Part shown: positions 46,748-55,701 of the stretch, in pieces | How positions within the stretch are numbered: the stretch's first letter is position 1 | How the letters are laid out: each line of letters opens with the position of its first letter | Assembly (NCBI RefSeq): GCF_900100975.1 | Contig: NZ_FNFX01000002.1 | Coordinates: 496,001 to 560,000 of the forward strand | Length of the DNA: 64,000 nt | From: Methylophilus rhizosphaerae | GTDB lineage: Bacteria > Pseudomonadota > Gammaproteobacteria > Burkholderiales > Methylophilaceae | Direction: 5' to 3' | Position numbers and translations under genes: made by a program | The notes under the pieces: generated by a model | What the model was told of the DNA's origin: nothing | Seen by the model: only the letters and a program-made list of their open reading frames with translations | Databases searched by the model: none

Positions 46748-47716
46748 TTACCCTGCTGCATTGGCAGGCTCAATCATTATCCAGTAAGGACTGGGGGCAA
46801 TGACCCGTACTGGCAAGGTTTTTTGCAGCAAATCGAGTGCGGCATCGGTATCTTTTAAGGGAAACGCGCCAGAAACAGTCATTCGCTTGAGATCAGGGTG
46901 GCAACGGATCACACCATGCCGGTAGCGCGCCAGTTCCTTGAGCAGATCATTCAAAGGCATATCCTGCGCAAGTAACATGCCCTGCTGCCAGTAACCCGCA
47001 CTTTGATCAGCAGCACTCACCTGTTCTATCGCATTGCTACTGAATGCGCGCTGATGCCCCGCTTGTACCACCGTACCCTGACCATTGGCCAATTCAATAC
47101 GCACAGCACCCTCCTCCACCGCCAAAGTGGTGCGCGCTGAACTTAATTTGACATTAAAACGTGTCCCTAACGGCACCAGCTGGCCATGTGGCGTCACAAC
47201 GACCAAGGTGCGGTTATCCTGGTGGCCGGTTTCCAGCCAGACTTCCCCATGGTGCAATAGGATCTGGCGTTGTTCGTGGTATTGGATATCCACGGCTGAA
47301 TCGGTATTCAATACCAGACGCGTACCATCATTCAACTGCAGATGTTTTTGTTCGCCAACGGCAGTCTGGTATTCGGCACGCCAACGCTGTAACGGCAATG
47401 CACGGTAAGCCAGCCAAGCGCCTGGCAATACTATCCCTAGCGTTCCCAGCTTTTTGAGCGCATTCCGGCGTGATGCATGATCTATGCGTGCGAGTACCTG
47501 TTTGGCCAAGTCCTTGCGCTGTACCTGTCCAAACGTTTGCTGTATTTGTGCCAGTCGTGACCAGGCTTCGGCATGCTGAGGGTGGCTTGCTTGCCATTGC
47601 GCAAAAGCCTCGAGCGTACTTGAAGTCGGTGCCTCAGATTGCAACCTTAACAACCAATCCACGGCTTGTGCCAACACCTGCTGATCCAGCTTTTGGCCCG
47701 AATTCTGCAGCATCAT
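46748..47716 (-). CDS. FecR-type anti-sigma regulator
   Basis: A 322-residue protein with DUF4880 (LAQAVDWLLRLQSEAP...WSRLAQ), a membrane segment (LGTLGIVLPGAWLAYRAL), a FecR domain (HLQLNDGTRLVLNTDSAVDI; LVPLGTRFNV) and a C-terminal contact domain (MTVSGAFPLKDTDAALD). ATG 47716 overlaps the upstream sigma stop as ATGA, and a GTG 12 bases earlier is the alternative. It presumably couples the receptor at 44272 to the sigma factor at 47713. Confidence 0.9.
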   Translation of the reverse strand: MMLQNSGQKLDQQVLAQAVDWLLRLQSEAPTSSTLEAFAQWQASHPQHAEAWSRLAQIQQTFGQVQRKDLAKQVLARIDHASRRNALKKLGTLGIVLPGAWLAYRALPLQRWRAEYQTAVGEQKHLQLNDGTRLVLNTDSAVDIQYHEQRQILLHHGEVWLETGHQDNRTLVVVTPHGQLVPLGTRFNVKLSSARTTLAVEEGAVRIELANGQGTVVQAGHQRAFSSNAIEQVSAADQSAGYWQQGMLLAQDMPLNDLLKELARYRHGVIRCHPDLKRMTVSGAFPLKDTDAALDLLQKTLPVRVIAPSPYWIMIEPANAAG

Positions 47717-48213
47717 AGGCTCAAGCACTCGAGATATGCCTTGCGCATATGTCGCTTAACGGTAATCAGTGAAATACCGAGCTGCTCCGCAATTTGCTGG
47801 TAGGTCAGTCCTTCCAGTTGTGCCAGCAAGAAAATCGCTCTGGTCTGTGCCGGCATATTTTGCAGCAAGCGATCAATTTGCCGTAATGCCTCAAGAATCA
47901 GATGTTGCTCTTCAGCCGATGGCCACGCGTCTGCTGGCAAAAGTACCAGCGTTTCCTGATAGGCGCGCTCCACTTGCTGATGCCGCCAGTGATCAATCAC
48001 CAGCCCTTTGGCTATATGTACCAGCAAAGCCCTGGGCTCTGATCCCAGCTGTGCCAGTTTGTCTTTGTGCATCACGCGCACAAAGGTATCGTGCGCGATA
48101 TCTGCCGCATCCCAGGTGTTGCCGGTTTTTTTACGCAACCAGCCTTGCAGCCAGTCATGATGCTGGCGATAGACCTCGTGCAACTGTTGCCAGCGCACAT
48201 TCAGCAAAGCCAT
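47713..48213 (-). CDS. FecI-type ECF sigma factor
   Basis: A 166-residue ECF sigma factor with region 2 (RQHHDWLQGWLRKKTGNT; DIAHDTFVRVMH) and region 4 (MPAQTRAIFLLAQLEGLTYQQIAEQLGISLITVKRHM). A GTG at 48243 would add ten residues. ATG 48213 fits the family length, and neither has a strong ribosome-binding site. Unlike the other three sigma genes here it has no Fur-box-like site, and its start lies within about 45 bp of the previous FecR gene, so it is probably transcribed with it. Confidence 0.88.
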   Translation of the reverse strand: MALLNVRWQQLHEVYRQHHDWLQGWLRKKTGNTWDAADIAHDTFVRVMHKDKLAQLGSEPRALLVHIAKGLVIDHWRHQQVERAYQETLVLLPADAWPSAEEQHLILEALRQIDRLLQNMPAQTRAIFLLAQLEGLTYQQIAEQLGISLITVKRHMRKAYLECLSL

Positions 48214-48256
48214 GGCACACGCTTTCGAAAACGGATGCAGCACAGACAGCGCATGA

Positions 48257-49111
48257 TCACCGGGACCTGATCACAACCGACTGGTCTTCATGACGGTCTA
48301 CCCGCACCGGCAAAATCTCGGGCAACACATCAATCAGCGCATCAATACCGTTGATGTCATATTCGCCTGACAGCTGATATTGCGCGATGCGTTTGTCGGC
48401 GATCCTGATCGGCCCGGCATGATAGCGCTGCAGTTCGGCCACTACTTCGGTCAGCGGTTTTGCGTCAAACATCAACCGGCCATGTTGCCAGGCGATCGCC
48501 GAATTGGTTGAGGTGCAGCGATAATCGGTAATTGCACCGGCCTGGGTGTTGACCGACATATCTCTGGTCAACAGGCGCGCTTCTTGGGTAGTGCGCACTT
48601 CCACGCTACCCTCAACGACAGTGATGATGGCCCCTTGCGGGCTATGCCGGACATTAAATACCGTACCGATATCCCTGATTTCGGCCTGGTTTGCATATAC
48701 CGTGAATGGCCGCCATTCATGTTTGACCTTGAACAAGGCCTCACCCTGCTGCAGGTGCAATTGCCTGGAGCGCAGATGCTGTTCGGCCACCAAAACAGTA
48801 TTGGTATTCAGAATGACTTCGCTGCCATCTTTCAGTTGAACGGTCGCCTGTTGTCCAATCGCGGTATGTAACCGGTCGGTGGAAATAACCGGGTCCAGCC
48901 AGCCAATCGCCAGCAACAGGCAACTGGCGACAGTTACCGCCGCTTTCTTGAACTGGCGTCGTTGCTGTGTTTGTTGCTTGGCTTCACGCAGGATGTCTTC
49001 CTTGGCTGGGAAATGCGCGCGCAAGGCGTCGGCATACGGCGACAAATGGTCTTCCGGCTTTGCAGACATCGGGAGGGGAATATCTTGATGAATCACAGGT
49101 GTATATCCCAT
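48257..49111 (-). CDS. FecR-like protein lacking the DUF4880 domain
   Basis: A 284-residue relative of FecR. It has a short cytoplasmic N-terminus, a membrane segment near 58-71 (AAVTVASCLLLAIGWL), a FecR domain (ATVQLKDGSEVILNTNTVLV; IRDIGTVFNVRHS) and a C-terminal contact domain (YQLSGEYDINGIDALIDVLP). The N-terminal DUF4880 module, which normally holds the sigma factor in FecR proteins, is replaced by a different ~55-residue segment (ADALRAHFPAKEDILREAKQ). Starts at 49111, at a GTG that overlaps the sigma stop, or at 49069 are all possible. It is paired with the sigma gene at 49093. Confidence 0.83.
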   Translation of the reverse strand: MGYTPVIHQDIPLPMSAKPEDHLSPYADALRAHFPAKEDILREAKQQTQQRRQFKKAAVTVASCLLLAIGWLDPVISTDRLHTAIGQQATVQLKDGSEVILNTNTVLVAEQHLRSRQLHLQQGEALFKVKHEWRPFTVYANQAEIRDIGTVFNVRHSPQGAIITVVEGSVEVRTTQEARLLTRDMSVNTQAGAITDYRCTSTNSAIAWQHGRLMFDAKPLTEVVAELQRYHAGPIRIADKRIAQYQLSGEYDINGIDALIDVLPEILPVRVDRHEDQSVVIRSR

Positions 49112-49605
49112 GAGCGCTGAATCGTTGCCATTGCCCTGGCAAAATGCTGTGTCACCATATTGCGTGAAATCGCCAATTCATCTGCAATTTCCTGCTGCGT
49201 CATCTGGTGCAGGCGATGCAGTAAAAATACCTGGCGTTGCCGGGGCGGCAATTGCTCAATCACGCTGATCAGCGCCACCAGTTTTTGCTTGAAATGCAGG
49301 ATATGTGCACCATCATGCGTACTAAAAGTTGCAGCGGTTGCCTGCATTTCACCAAGATGACGTTGCAGGACCTGCTGGCTGCGGCACCTGTCTATGGCAC
49401 GGTGTTTAAGCAAGCGGTGCAAAAATGCCAGCGGCGTATGCACCGCCTGCTGCGGCGGACGCTCTATCAGTTCCAAGCATACATCGTGCACTACATCCTG
49501 CGCAAAATGCCGGTCACCAAAATGGTGGCGCACATAATTGACCAGATGGTCATAGTGATACACCAGAGTCACCACAAGTGAGGAGTTTTCGGAGCTGAAT
49601 AACAC
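49093..49605 (-). CDS. FecI-type ECF sigma factor, divergent subtype
   Basis: A 170-residue ECF sigma factor with region 2 (VYHYDHLVNYVRHHFGDRHF; DVVHDVCLELIERP) and region 4 (LPPRQRQVFLLHRLHQMTQQEIADELAISRNMVTQHFARA). It is less like the other three sigma factors than they are like each other, and its partner FecR is also atypical. A strong Fur-box-like site lies 60 bp upstream. It heads a run of sigma, anti-sigma, sigma, anti-sigma and receptor genes. Confidence 0.9.
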   Translation of the reverse strand: MLFSSENSSLVVTLVYHYDHLVNYVRHHFGDRHFAQDVVHDVCLELIERPPQQAVHTPLAFLHRLLKHRAIDRCRSQQVLQRHLGEMQATAATFSTHDGAHILHFKQKLVALISVIEQLPPRQRQVFLLHRLHQMTQQEIADELAISRNMVTQHFARAMATIQRSWDIHL

Positions 49606-49664
49606 GGTTGGCAGCGCAAGTTAAAACAGATGATGCGGTATCCTAACTGGCCTGGCCTATTTTT

Positions 49665-49683
49665 GCAAATGAAAATCATTATC
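49665..49683. promoter_or_regulatory. Fur-box-like site before the 49093 sigma gene
   Basis: GCAAATGAAAATCATTATC matches 16 of 19 positions of the classical Fur box, 60 bases upstream of the sigma factor start. It would place the five-gene run 44272-49605 under iron repression. Confidence 0.75.
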
Positions 49684-49793
49684 AACTATAGCTTTAACCC
49701 CGATATTAACGATTTTTACCTGATTAAAATTCCGTAAGCACTGGCAGCCTCGTCTCCCCTGCCTGGTCGCAGAAGGAGGGCTTGCGTTTACTC

Positions 49794-50459
49794 CTAGCGC
49801 TTCTGGTCTGCAGCTTCTTGCCCGTAGTACATCACGCCCAGGCGTATTGGCGCCCTGCCATTCTGCTCGCGATGCTGATTGGTATCGCGCAGTGAATAAG
49901 CGCAACCGCAATACTCCTGCTGGTAAAACTGTTCGCGTTTGCTGATTTCAATCATGCGGGCAGAACCGCCAGCTTTGCGCCAGTTGTAATCCCAATACAG
50001 CAGATCAGGATATTTTTCTGCCGCACGCTGGCCGCAGTCGTTGATTTGCTGCATGTTTTTCCAGCGTGAAATGCCCAGCGAACTGGTGATCACAGGAAAA
50101 TCATGCTCATGGGCATACAAGGCAGTACGTTCAAAACGCATGTCAAAACACATGCTGCAACGGATACCGCGCTCCGGTTCGTTTTCCATGCCTTTGGCCC
50201 TGGCAAACCAGTGATCCTTGTCGTAATCGGCATCCACAAACGGGATACCGAATTTCTCGGCGAAACGGATATTTTCGTTTTTCCGTAACTCATATTCCTT
50301 GCGCGGATGAATATTCGGGTTATAGAAAAAAATGGTGAAATCAATACCCGATGCCTGCATGGCTTCCATCACTTCGCCCGAGCACGGCGCGCAACAGGAG
50401 TGCAATAAAACCTTGTGTTGCCCCTTTGGCAGTGCAAGGGGTTGTCGGTCAGTGGTCAT
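49794..50459 (-). CDS. queH: Epoxyqueuosine reductase QueH
   Basis: QueH reduces epoxyqueuosine to queuosine in tRNA and is an alternative to the B12-dependent QueG. The 221-residue protein has the cysteine motifs [13 protein letters not shown] (about 19-31), CSMCFDMRF, and [10 protein letters not shown], plus [17 protein letters not shown], all typical of QueH. It is 33 bp after the DUF6513 gene on the same strand and probably the last gene of glyA-DUF6513-queH. Confidence 0.92.
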   Translation of the reverse strand: MTTDRQPLALPKGQHKVLLHSCCAPCSGEVMEAMQASGIDFTIFFYNPNIHPRKEYELRKNENIRFAEKFGIPFVDADYDKDHWFARAKGMENEPERGIRCSMCFDMRFERTALYAHEHDFPVITSSLGISRWKNMQQINDCGQRAAEKYPDLLYWDYNWRKAGGSARMIEISKREQFYQQEYCGCAYSLRDTNQHREQNGRAPIRLGVMYYGQEAADQKR

Positions 50460-50492
50460 CTCTCAATCCATTTATTGATATGAATGCGTGTT

Positions 50493-51878
50493 TTATTTCT
50501 TCAGGGTAGTACCGGCCGGTTTAAAGTCGTGCAAATCCACCCTGGTTTCTGCCGAGGCCACTGCACACTCCCAGTTCAGGCGCTGGTCTTGTGCATACCG
50601 CTTGCCTAATTGCCAGGCAATTTCAGCCCGTGCCAGTTCCACGCCAAGATAGAATGCATGGCCGCCATCTGTTTCCACATGGAGGTAGGGATAAAGTTCA
50701 AACGGATCCTGCGCGCTCTGCATCCCCTCCCGGTTAAACACATGAATGCCTTCCTGGCTGATCTGGATACGGAAACTCGGGTCTTTAATCTCAGCAGCGA
50801 TAGCCGCAATTTCCTGTACGGTATAGGGGAAAGGGTCGATATCATGTACGGTCATCAGATCGGGTGAAATATGCTTGGGCAAGCCGTTATGCTGCTTGGC
50901 GGCAAACATGATGCGGCGTGCGCGGTCGGCTTCTTTAATCGCCCGGCAGGCGTGTTTGCTGACTTCGGTGGCGAGGATATGGTTGATATTGAGTTCAGAG
51001 CAGATCCCCAGCAGCAGTGCATTAATGCCCGAGGTATCCGCATGGGTCAGTTCGGTCAGGTTACCGACACCCATCATCATTTCCAGGTCCGGGTGGCGAC
51101 GGCTGAATTCATGATAACGCGCAATCGATTCGCTGAAACCGAAATGGATAGGATCCAGAATCGGGTCGACGACAAAGGGCTTGTTTTTCTCGCGCAGGAT
51201 ACGGACTGATTCCTCCACCGAGTCCAGATTGCCATGTTCATCAGGAATAATAATGGGCGTGGAAGCCACCTCATCGGCAATCCACAGGCTTTTGCTGTTC
51301 AGGCTCAGTAAATAATCCGCCCCGGCTTTTCCTCCGTTTACCAAGTCATCCGCTTCCAGTGAATCCAGGCTGACAGTAAACCCAGCCTGCTTTAACGCCA
51401 TGATGGCGTCTGCCAGATGAGGAAAAGGTACACTCGGCTGGCAGCCGATATCAATGACATCGGCACCATTGCGGCGGTAATACTCGGCGCGTTGCAGGAT
51501 CGCCTCCACACTGAGGAAAGGCGCTTCTACAATTTCAGCGAATATCCGGGTCTGGTACCCGCCCAGGTCATAGGCCTTGATCTTTCCACCCAGGTATAAA
51601 GGTAAATCCTTCACTTCTTCCGGCCCTCTTTCTACTGGCACGCCAATTTTTCCAGACAGTGCCACCAAGTCACCGGGACAGCGCCCGGGAATAATAATGC
51701 GCGTGGCGCCATGCGTATTTTTCAGGCGCCTGGCGATCATATCGGCATTCATGAGTGCCGCCACCTTGATGCCCAACTCCAGCACCGTATAGGTAAATTC
51801 CGGCTCCATTTCCGCCAGGATCTGCCGGAGCTGTTTTTCGGCCAACTTTCCGGTCAGAAACAGGATATGTTCCGTCAT
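50493..51878 (-). CDS. Dihydropteroate-synthase-like protein (DUF6513), C1 metabolism
   Basis: A 461-residue protein. Residues ~1-130 form a family-specific N-terminal domain (HILFLTGKLAEKQLRQIL; RIIIPGRCPGD). About 130-350 is a TIM-barrel like dihydropteroate synthase (GADVIDIGCQPSVPFPH; VSLDSLEADDL). The C-terminus (YPYLHVETDGGHAFYLGVEL) is like that of archaeal homologues. Such genes occur with tetrahydromethanopterin biosynthesis in methanogens and methylotrophs, so a role in making that C1 carrier is inferred. It follows glyA by 49 bp and is not linked to folP. It is the main hint that this is a methylotroph. Confidence 0.82.
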   Translation of the reverse strand: MTEHILFLTGKLAEKQLRQILAEMEPEFTYTVLELGIKVAALMNADMIARRLKNTHGATRIIIPGRCPGDLVALSGKIGVPVERGPEEVKDLPLYLGGKIKAYDLGGYQTRIFAEIVEAPFLSVEAILQRAEYYRRNGADVIDIGCQPSVPFPHLADAIMALKQAGFTVSLDSLEADDLVNGGKAGADYLLSLNSKSLWIADEVASTPIIIPDEHGNLDSVEESVRILREKNKPFVVDPILDPIHFGFSESIARYHEFSRRHPDLEMMMGVGNLTELTHADTSGINALLLGICSELNINHILATEVSKHACRAIKEADRARRIMFAAKQHNGLPKHISPDLMTVHDIDPFPYTVQEIAAIAAEIKDPSFRIQISQEGIHVFNREGMQSAQDPFELYPYLHVETDGGHAFYLGVELARAEIAWQLGKRYAQDQRLNWECAVASAETRVDLHDFKPAGTTLKK

Positions 51879-51927
51879 GGCGACAATATGGCCAACCGGG
51901 TATCAGGCAATGACACCCGGCCTTTGT

Positions 51928-53175
51928 CTAGCGGTAAACCGGGAAGCGTTGCACCAGCGCGGCCACCTGCGCCCGCACACTGGCAATATTGGCTGCGTCA
52001 TCAGGGTTTTCGAGTACATCCGCAATCAGGTTGCCGACTTTTCGAGCCTCTTCTTCCCGGAAGCCCCTGGTTGTCATCGCCGGGGAGCCCAGGCGGATAC
52101 CAGAAGTCACAAATGGTTTTTCCGGGTCATTGGGAATGGCATTTTTGTTGACCGTGATATGCGCTTCACCAAGGGCTTTTTCTGCTTCTTTACCCGTGAT
52201 GTGCTTGCTACGCAAATCTACCAGCATCAAATGACTTTCAGTCCGGCCAGAGACGATACGCAAGCCGCGCGCCATCAGGGTTTCAGCCAGCACCGCTGCA
52301 TTCCTGATAACCTGTTGCTGGTAGGTTGTGAATTCAGGCGCCAGCGCTTCCTTGAATGCCACCGCCTTACCGGCAATCACATGCATCAACGGCCCGCCTT
52401 GCAAACCGGGGAATACGGCTGAATTAACCGCTTTCTCATGGGCGGCTTTCATCAGGATGACGCCGCCACGCGGCCCGCGCAAACTCTTGTGCGTGGTAGT
52501 GGTCACAAAATCCGCATGCGGCACCGGATTAGGGTAAACCCCAGCGGCGATCAACCCGGCGTAATGCGCCATATCCACCATAAAATAGGCGCCAATCGCT
52601 TTTGCCACTTTGGCGATGCGTTCAAAATCAATCCGCAAGGCAAAGGCGGATGCGCCGGCAATGATCAGTTTGGGTTTATGTTCTGATGCCAGTCGCTCAA
52701 TGGCCTCGTAATCAATATCTTCCTGTGCGTTCAGGCCATAGCTCACTACATTGAACCATTTGCCGCTCATATTCAGCGCCATGCCATGCGTCAAATGACC
52801 ACCTTCAGCCAGGTTCATGCCCATGATGGTGTCACCCGGTTTCAGTACCGAGAAAAACACCGCCTGGTTGGCTTGTGACCCTGAATTAGGTTGCACATTG
52901 GCAGCTTCGGCACCGAATAATTGTTTGACGCGGTCAATTGCAATCTGCTCCACCACATCTACATATTCACAGCCGCCGTAATAACGCTTGCCAGGATAGC
53001 CTTCGGCATATTTGTTCGTGAGTTGCGAGCCCTGTACTGCCATCACGGCAGGAGAAGTATAGTTTTCAGAAGCGATCAATTCGATATGATCTTCCTGGCG
53101 CTGGTTTTCCTGCGTAATCGCGGCATGAATTTCCGGGTCAATCCGGGCTACCTGGTAACGGGAACGTTCAAACAT
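51928..53175 (-). CDS. glyA: Serine hydroxymethyltransferase
   Basis: PLP enzyme interconverting serine and glycine with methylene-tetrahydrofolate, 415 residues. Visible marks are [34 protein letters not shown] and the PLP-lysine motif [22 protein letters not shown] precedes the ATG. A stem-loop lies in the leader. It probably heads a glyA-DUF6513-queH operon; in a serine-cycle or RuMP methylotroph it links C1 units and amino acids. Confidence 0.96.
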   Translation of the reverse strand: MFERSRYQVARIDPEIHAAITQENQRQEDHIELIASENYTSPAVMAVQGSQLTNKYAEGYPGKRYYGGCEYVDVVEQIAIDRVKQLFGAEAANVQPNSGSQANQAVFFSVLKPGDTIMGMNLAEGGHLTHGMALNMSGKWFNVVSYGLNAQEDIDYEAIERLASEHKPKLIIAGASAFALRIDFERIAKVAKAIGAYFMVDMAHYAGLIAAGVYPNPVPHADFVTTTTHKSLRGPRGGVILMKAAHEKAVNSAVFPGLQGGPLMHVIAGKAVAFKEALAPEFTTYQQQVIRNAAVLAETLMARGLRIVSGRTESHLMLVDLRSKHITGKEAEKALGEAHITVNKNAIPNDPEKPFVTSGIRLGSPAMTTRGFREEEARKVGNLIADVLENPDDAANIASVRAQVAALVQRFPVYR

Positions 53176-53198
53176 TTAATCACCTTTCAAATAGGTTA

Positions 53199-53221
53199 AA
53201 CCGCCACACAAACCGGCGGTT
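53199..53221 (-). other. Stem-loop in the glyA leader
   Basis: AACCGCC, a short loop and GGCGGTT form a GC-rich stem just upstream of glyA and downstream of the metE terminator. On the minus strand it is followed by only three Ts. It may be a second metE terminator or a glyA leader structure. It does not match glycine, SAM or SAH riboswitch patterns known to me. Confidence 0.55.
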
Positions 53222-53246
53222 CGAATGCAGTCAGTCTGGTGATGGG

Positions 53247-53280
53247 AAAAGGCAGGCTGCCATCATGGCTCTGCCTTTTT
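53247..53280 (-). terminator. Rho-independent terminator after metE
   Basis: AAAAGGCAG and CTGCCTTTTT enclose a GCTGCCATCATGGCT region that can extend the stem. With T tracts on both ends it terminates metE on the minus strand. Confidence 0.88.
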
Positions 53281-53290
53281 ATCCATCTGA

Positions 53291-55594
53291 TCAAGCGTTG
53301 GCACGCAATACCTTGGCCGCGGCCACCATATTGCCCAACGCTGGCAACACTTCTGCCCACTGGCGTGTTTTGAGGCCGCAATCCGGGTTTACCCACAACC
53401 GTTCCGCCGGGATACGCTCGGCCGCTTTTTGCATGAGCTGCACGATATGTTCCTGGGTCGGGATGTTGGGCGAGTGGATGTCATACACGCCGGGGCCGAT
53501 CTCGTTCGGATAGTTGAAATTGTCGAACGCATCCAGCAATTCCATATCAGAACGTGAAGTCTCGATGGTAATCACGTCGGCATCCATATCGGCAATCGCA
53601 CTGATGATGTCATTAAACTCGGAATAGCACATATGGGTATGAATCTGCGTTTCATCCGCCACGCCATTGGCGGTGATGCGGAACGATTCCACCGCCCAGC
53701 GCAGGTACTCATTCCACTGTGACTTGCGTAGCGGCAGGCCTTCACGCAGTGCCGCTTCATCAATCTGGATCACGTTGATCCCGGCTTTTTCCAGGTCCAG
53801 CACTTCTTGGCGAATCGCCAGTGCCAGCTGGTAGCAAGACACCGAACGTGGCTGGTCATCGCGCACAAACGACCAGTTCAGGATTGTCACCGGGCCGGTC
53901 AGCATGCCTTTCATCGGCTTGCTGGTCAGCGATTGTGCATATTTGATCCAGTCTACGGTCATGGCTTTGGGGCGGCTGATATCACCGAATAAAATAGGTG
54001 GTTTCACACAGCGCGAACCGTAAGACTGTACCCAGCCAAACTGGCTGAACGCATAGCCATTCAATTGCTCGCCAAAGTATTCCACCATGTCGTTACGCTC
54101 GGCTTCACCGTGCACCAGCACATCCAGTTCCAGCTTTTCCTGCTCACGCACGCTGCGCTCGATCTCAGCTTTCATCGCGACCTGGTAACCGGCCTGGTCC
54201 AGCTCACCGGCCTTGAACTGGCTGCGGGCATGGCGGATTTCAGCGGTTTGCGGAAATGAGCCTATGGTCGTGGTCGGATATTTAGGCAACTTGAGCAAGG
54301 CGGCCTGCTTGACAGCACGCTGTGTATAGCCATTCTGGCGCTGGCCCAGGGCTGGTGTCAGTTTTTCCAGGGCCGCTTTCACGGCAGGATTGTGCACGCG
54401 TTGCGAGTGGCGGCGCGTTTCAACCGCAGTATGATTGCTTGCCAGCGCATCTTTGACTGCGGCACGGCCTTGATTCAGGGCCACGGCCAGAATGCGTAAT
54501 TCCTCCAGTTTCTGTTTGGCGTAAGCGAGCCAGGACTTAATCTCGCTGTCCAGTTTTCCGGCCAGTTTCTGCTCGCTATCCAGGTCAACCGGCACGTGCA
54601 ACAAGGAGCAGGATGGCGCAATCCACAGGCGGTCACCCAGGCGTTCCGCAATCGGCTCCAGCCAGTCCAGCGTTGCGTTCAAATCCGTTTTCCAGATATT
54701 GCGGCCATTAATCACACCGATGGAAAGCACTTTATGGGCAGGCAGCATGCCTATCAGTGGCAACACCTCATGGCGGCCATTGATCGCATCCACATGCAAA
54801 CCGGCCACTGGCAGGTTCGCCGCCAGGTACTGGTTATCCGCCAGCTGGCCAAAATAAGTGGCCACCAGCAATTTGACGCGGCTACTCTTCAACTGGTGAT
54901 AGGCCAGGTTAAACGCATGCTGCCAGTCGGCATCCAGTTCAGTCACCAGGAGAGGCTCATCAATCTGCACCCATTCCACGCCCTGGGTCGCCAGGGTTTC
55001 CAGCAACTCGGTATACACTTGCAGTAACTGCGGCAGCAAGGCCAAGCGGTTGGAATCATCTTTGGCCTTGCCAATCGCCAGGTAAGTCACTGGCCCGACA
55101 ATCACCGGCTTGGCTTTCACGTTCTGCGCTTTGGCTTCTGCCAGTTGCTCCAGCAAACGTGACGCATCCAGCTTGAACTGTGTTTCAGCGGTGAATTCCG
55201 GCACGATATAGTGATAGTTAGTATCAAACCACTTGGTCATCTCCCCCGCTGCCACACCACCACAGCAATGGGCATGCTCTTCGGCAGACTCGGCAGAACG
55301 GCCGCGTGCGACGCGGAAGTAGTTATCCAGTTGGTCACCGTGAAAACCTTGCACACGTGCCGGCAGGTTGCCCAGGGTAAAACTCATATCCAGCACCTGG
55401 TCATAAAAAGCGAAGTCGCCGACTGGTACCAAATCCAGCCTGGATTGCAATGACCAGTTGCCCTGACGCAATTCCTTGCCGACCTGCTTCAAGGCTGGCA
55501 ATGAAGACTGCCCTTTCCAGTAAGCTTCCAGAGCAAATTTCAATTCGCGTTTTGCGCCTATGCGCGGAAATCCCAGGTTGTGTGTGGTGACCAT
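53291..55594 (-). CDS. metE: Cobalamin-independent methionine synthase
   Basis: Transfers the methyl group of methyl-tetrahydropteroyl-triglutamate to homocysteine. The 767-residue double-barrel protein starts [20 protein letters not shown] and has the zinc-site motifs [12 protein letters not shown] and NPDCGLKTR in the C-terminal barrel. It is divergent from metR, its usual activator. It needs no B12, and no cobalamin riboswitch is seen before it, unlike nrdA. Confidence 0.96.
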   Translation of the reverse strand: MVTTHNLGFPRIGAKRELKFALEAYWKGQSSLPALKQVGKELRQGNWSLQSRLDLVPVGDFAFYDQVLDMSFTLGNLPARVQGFHGDQLDNYFRVARGRSAESAEEHAHCCGGVAAGEMTKWFDTNYHYIVPEFTAETQFKLDASRLLEQLAEAKAQNVKAKPVIVGPVTYLAIGKAKDDSNRLALLPQLLQVYTELLETLATQGVEWVQIDEPLLVTELDADWQHAFNLAYHQLKSSRVKLLVATYFGQLADNQYLAANLPVAGLHVDAINGRHEVLPLIGMLPAHKVLSIGVINGRNIWKTDLNATLDWLEPIAERLGDRLWIAPSCSLLHVPVDLDSEQKLAGKLDSEIKSWLAYAKQKLEELRILAVALNQGRAAVKDALASNHTAVETRRHSQRVHNPAVKAALEKLTPALGQRQNGYTQRAVKQAALLKLPKYPTTTIGSFPQTAEIRHARSQFKAGELDQAGYQVAMKAEIERSVREQEKLELDVLVHGEAERNDMVEYFGEQLNGYAFSQFGWVQSYGSRCVKPPILFGDISRPKAMTVDWIKYAQSLTSKPMKGMLTGPVTILNWSFVRDDQPRSVSCYQLALAIRQEVLDLEKAGINVIQIDEAALREGLPLRKSQWNEYLRWAVESFRITANGVADETQIHTHMCYSEFNDIISAIADMDADVITIETSRSDMELLDAFDNFNYPNEIGPGVYDIHSPNIPTQEHIVQLMQKAAERIPAERLWVNPDCGLKTRQWAEVLPALGNMVAAAKVLRANA

Positions 55595-55647
55595 GCTTGC
55601 CTCATCGGTAATCGTTTAAGAATCCGCATTCTAGGAAAGGCAACTCA

Positions 55648-55670
55648 TGAAGTAAAATGGTATTATTTCA
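55648..55670. promoter_or_regulatory. Candidate MetR operator between metE and metR
   Basis: TGAA at 55648 and TTCA at 55667 bound an imperfect 23-bp dyad in the 107-bp divergent gap. The classical MetR half-site spacing (TGAA-N5-TTCA) is not met exactly, so the call rests mainly on position. Confidence 0.4.
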
Positions 55671-55701
55671 ACAATCAATTAATTTTATTCATACATAAAA
55701 C

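Noticed and set aside
53176-53246. Glycine riboswitch before glyA
   Set aside because: Only a simple hairpin is present, with no tandem glycine aptamer pattern.
55595-55701. SAH or SAM riboswitch before metE
   Set aside because: The gap is only 107 bp and lacks the conserved GC-rich core of these riboswitches.
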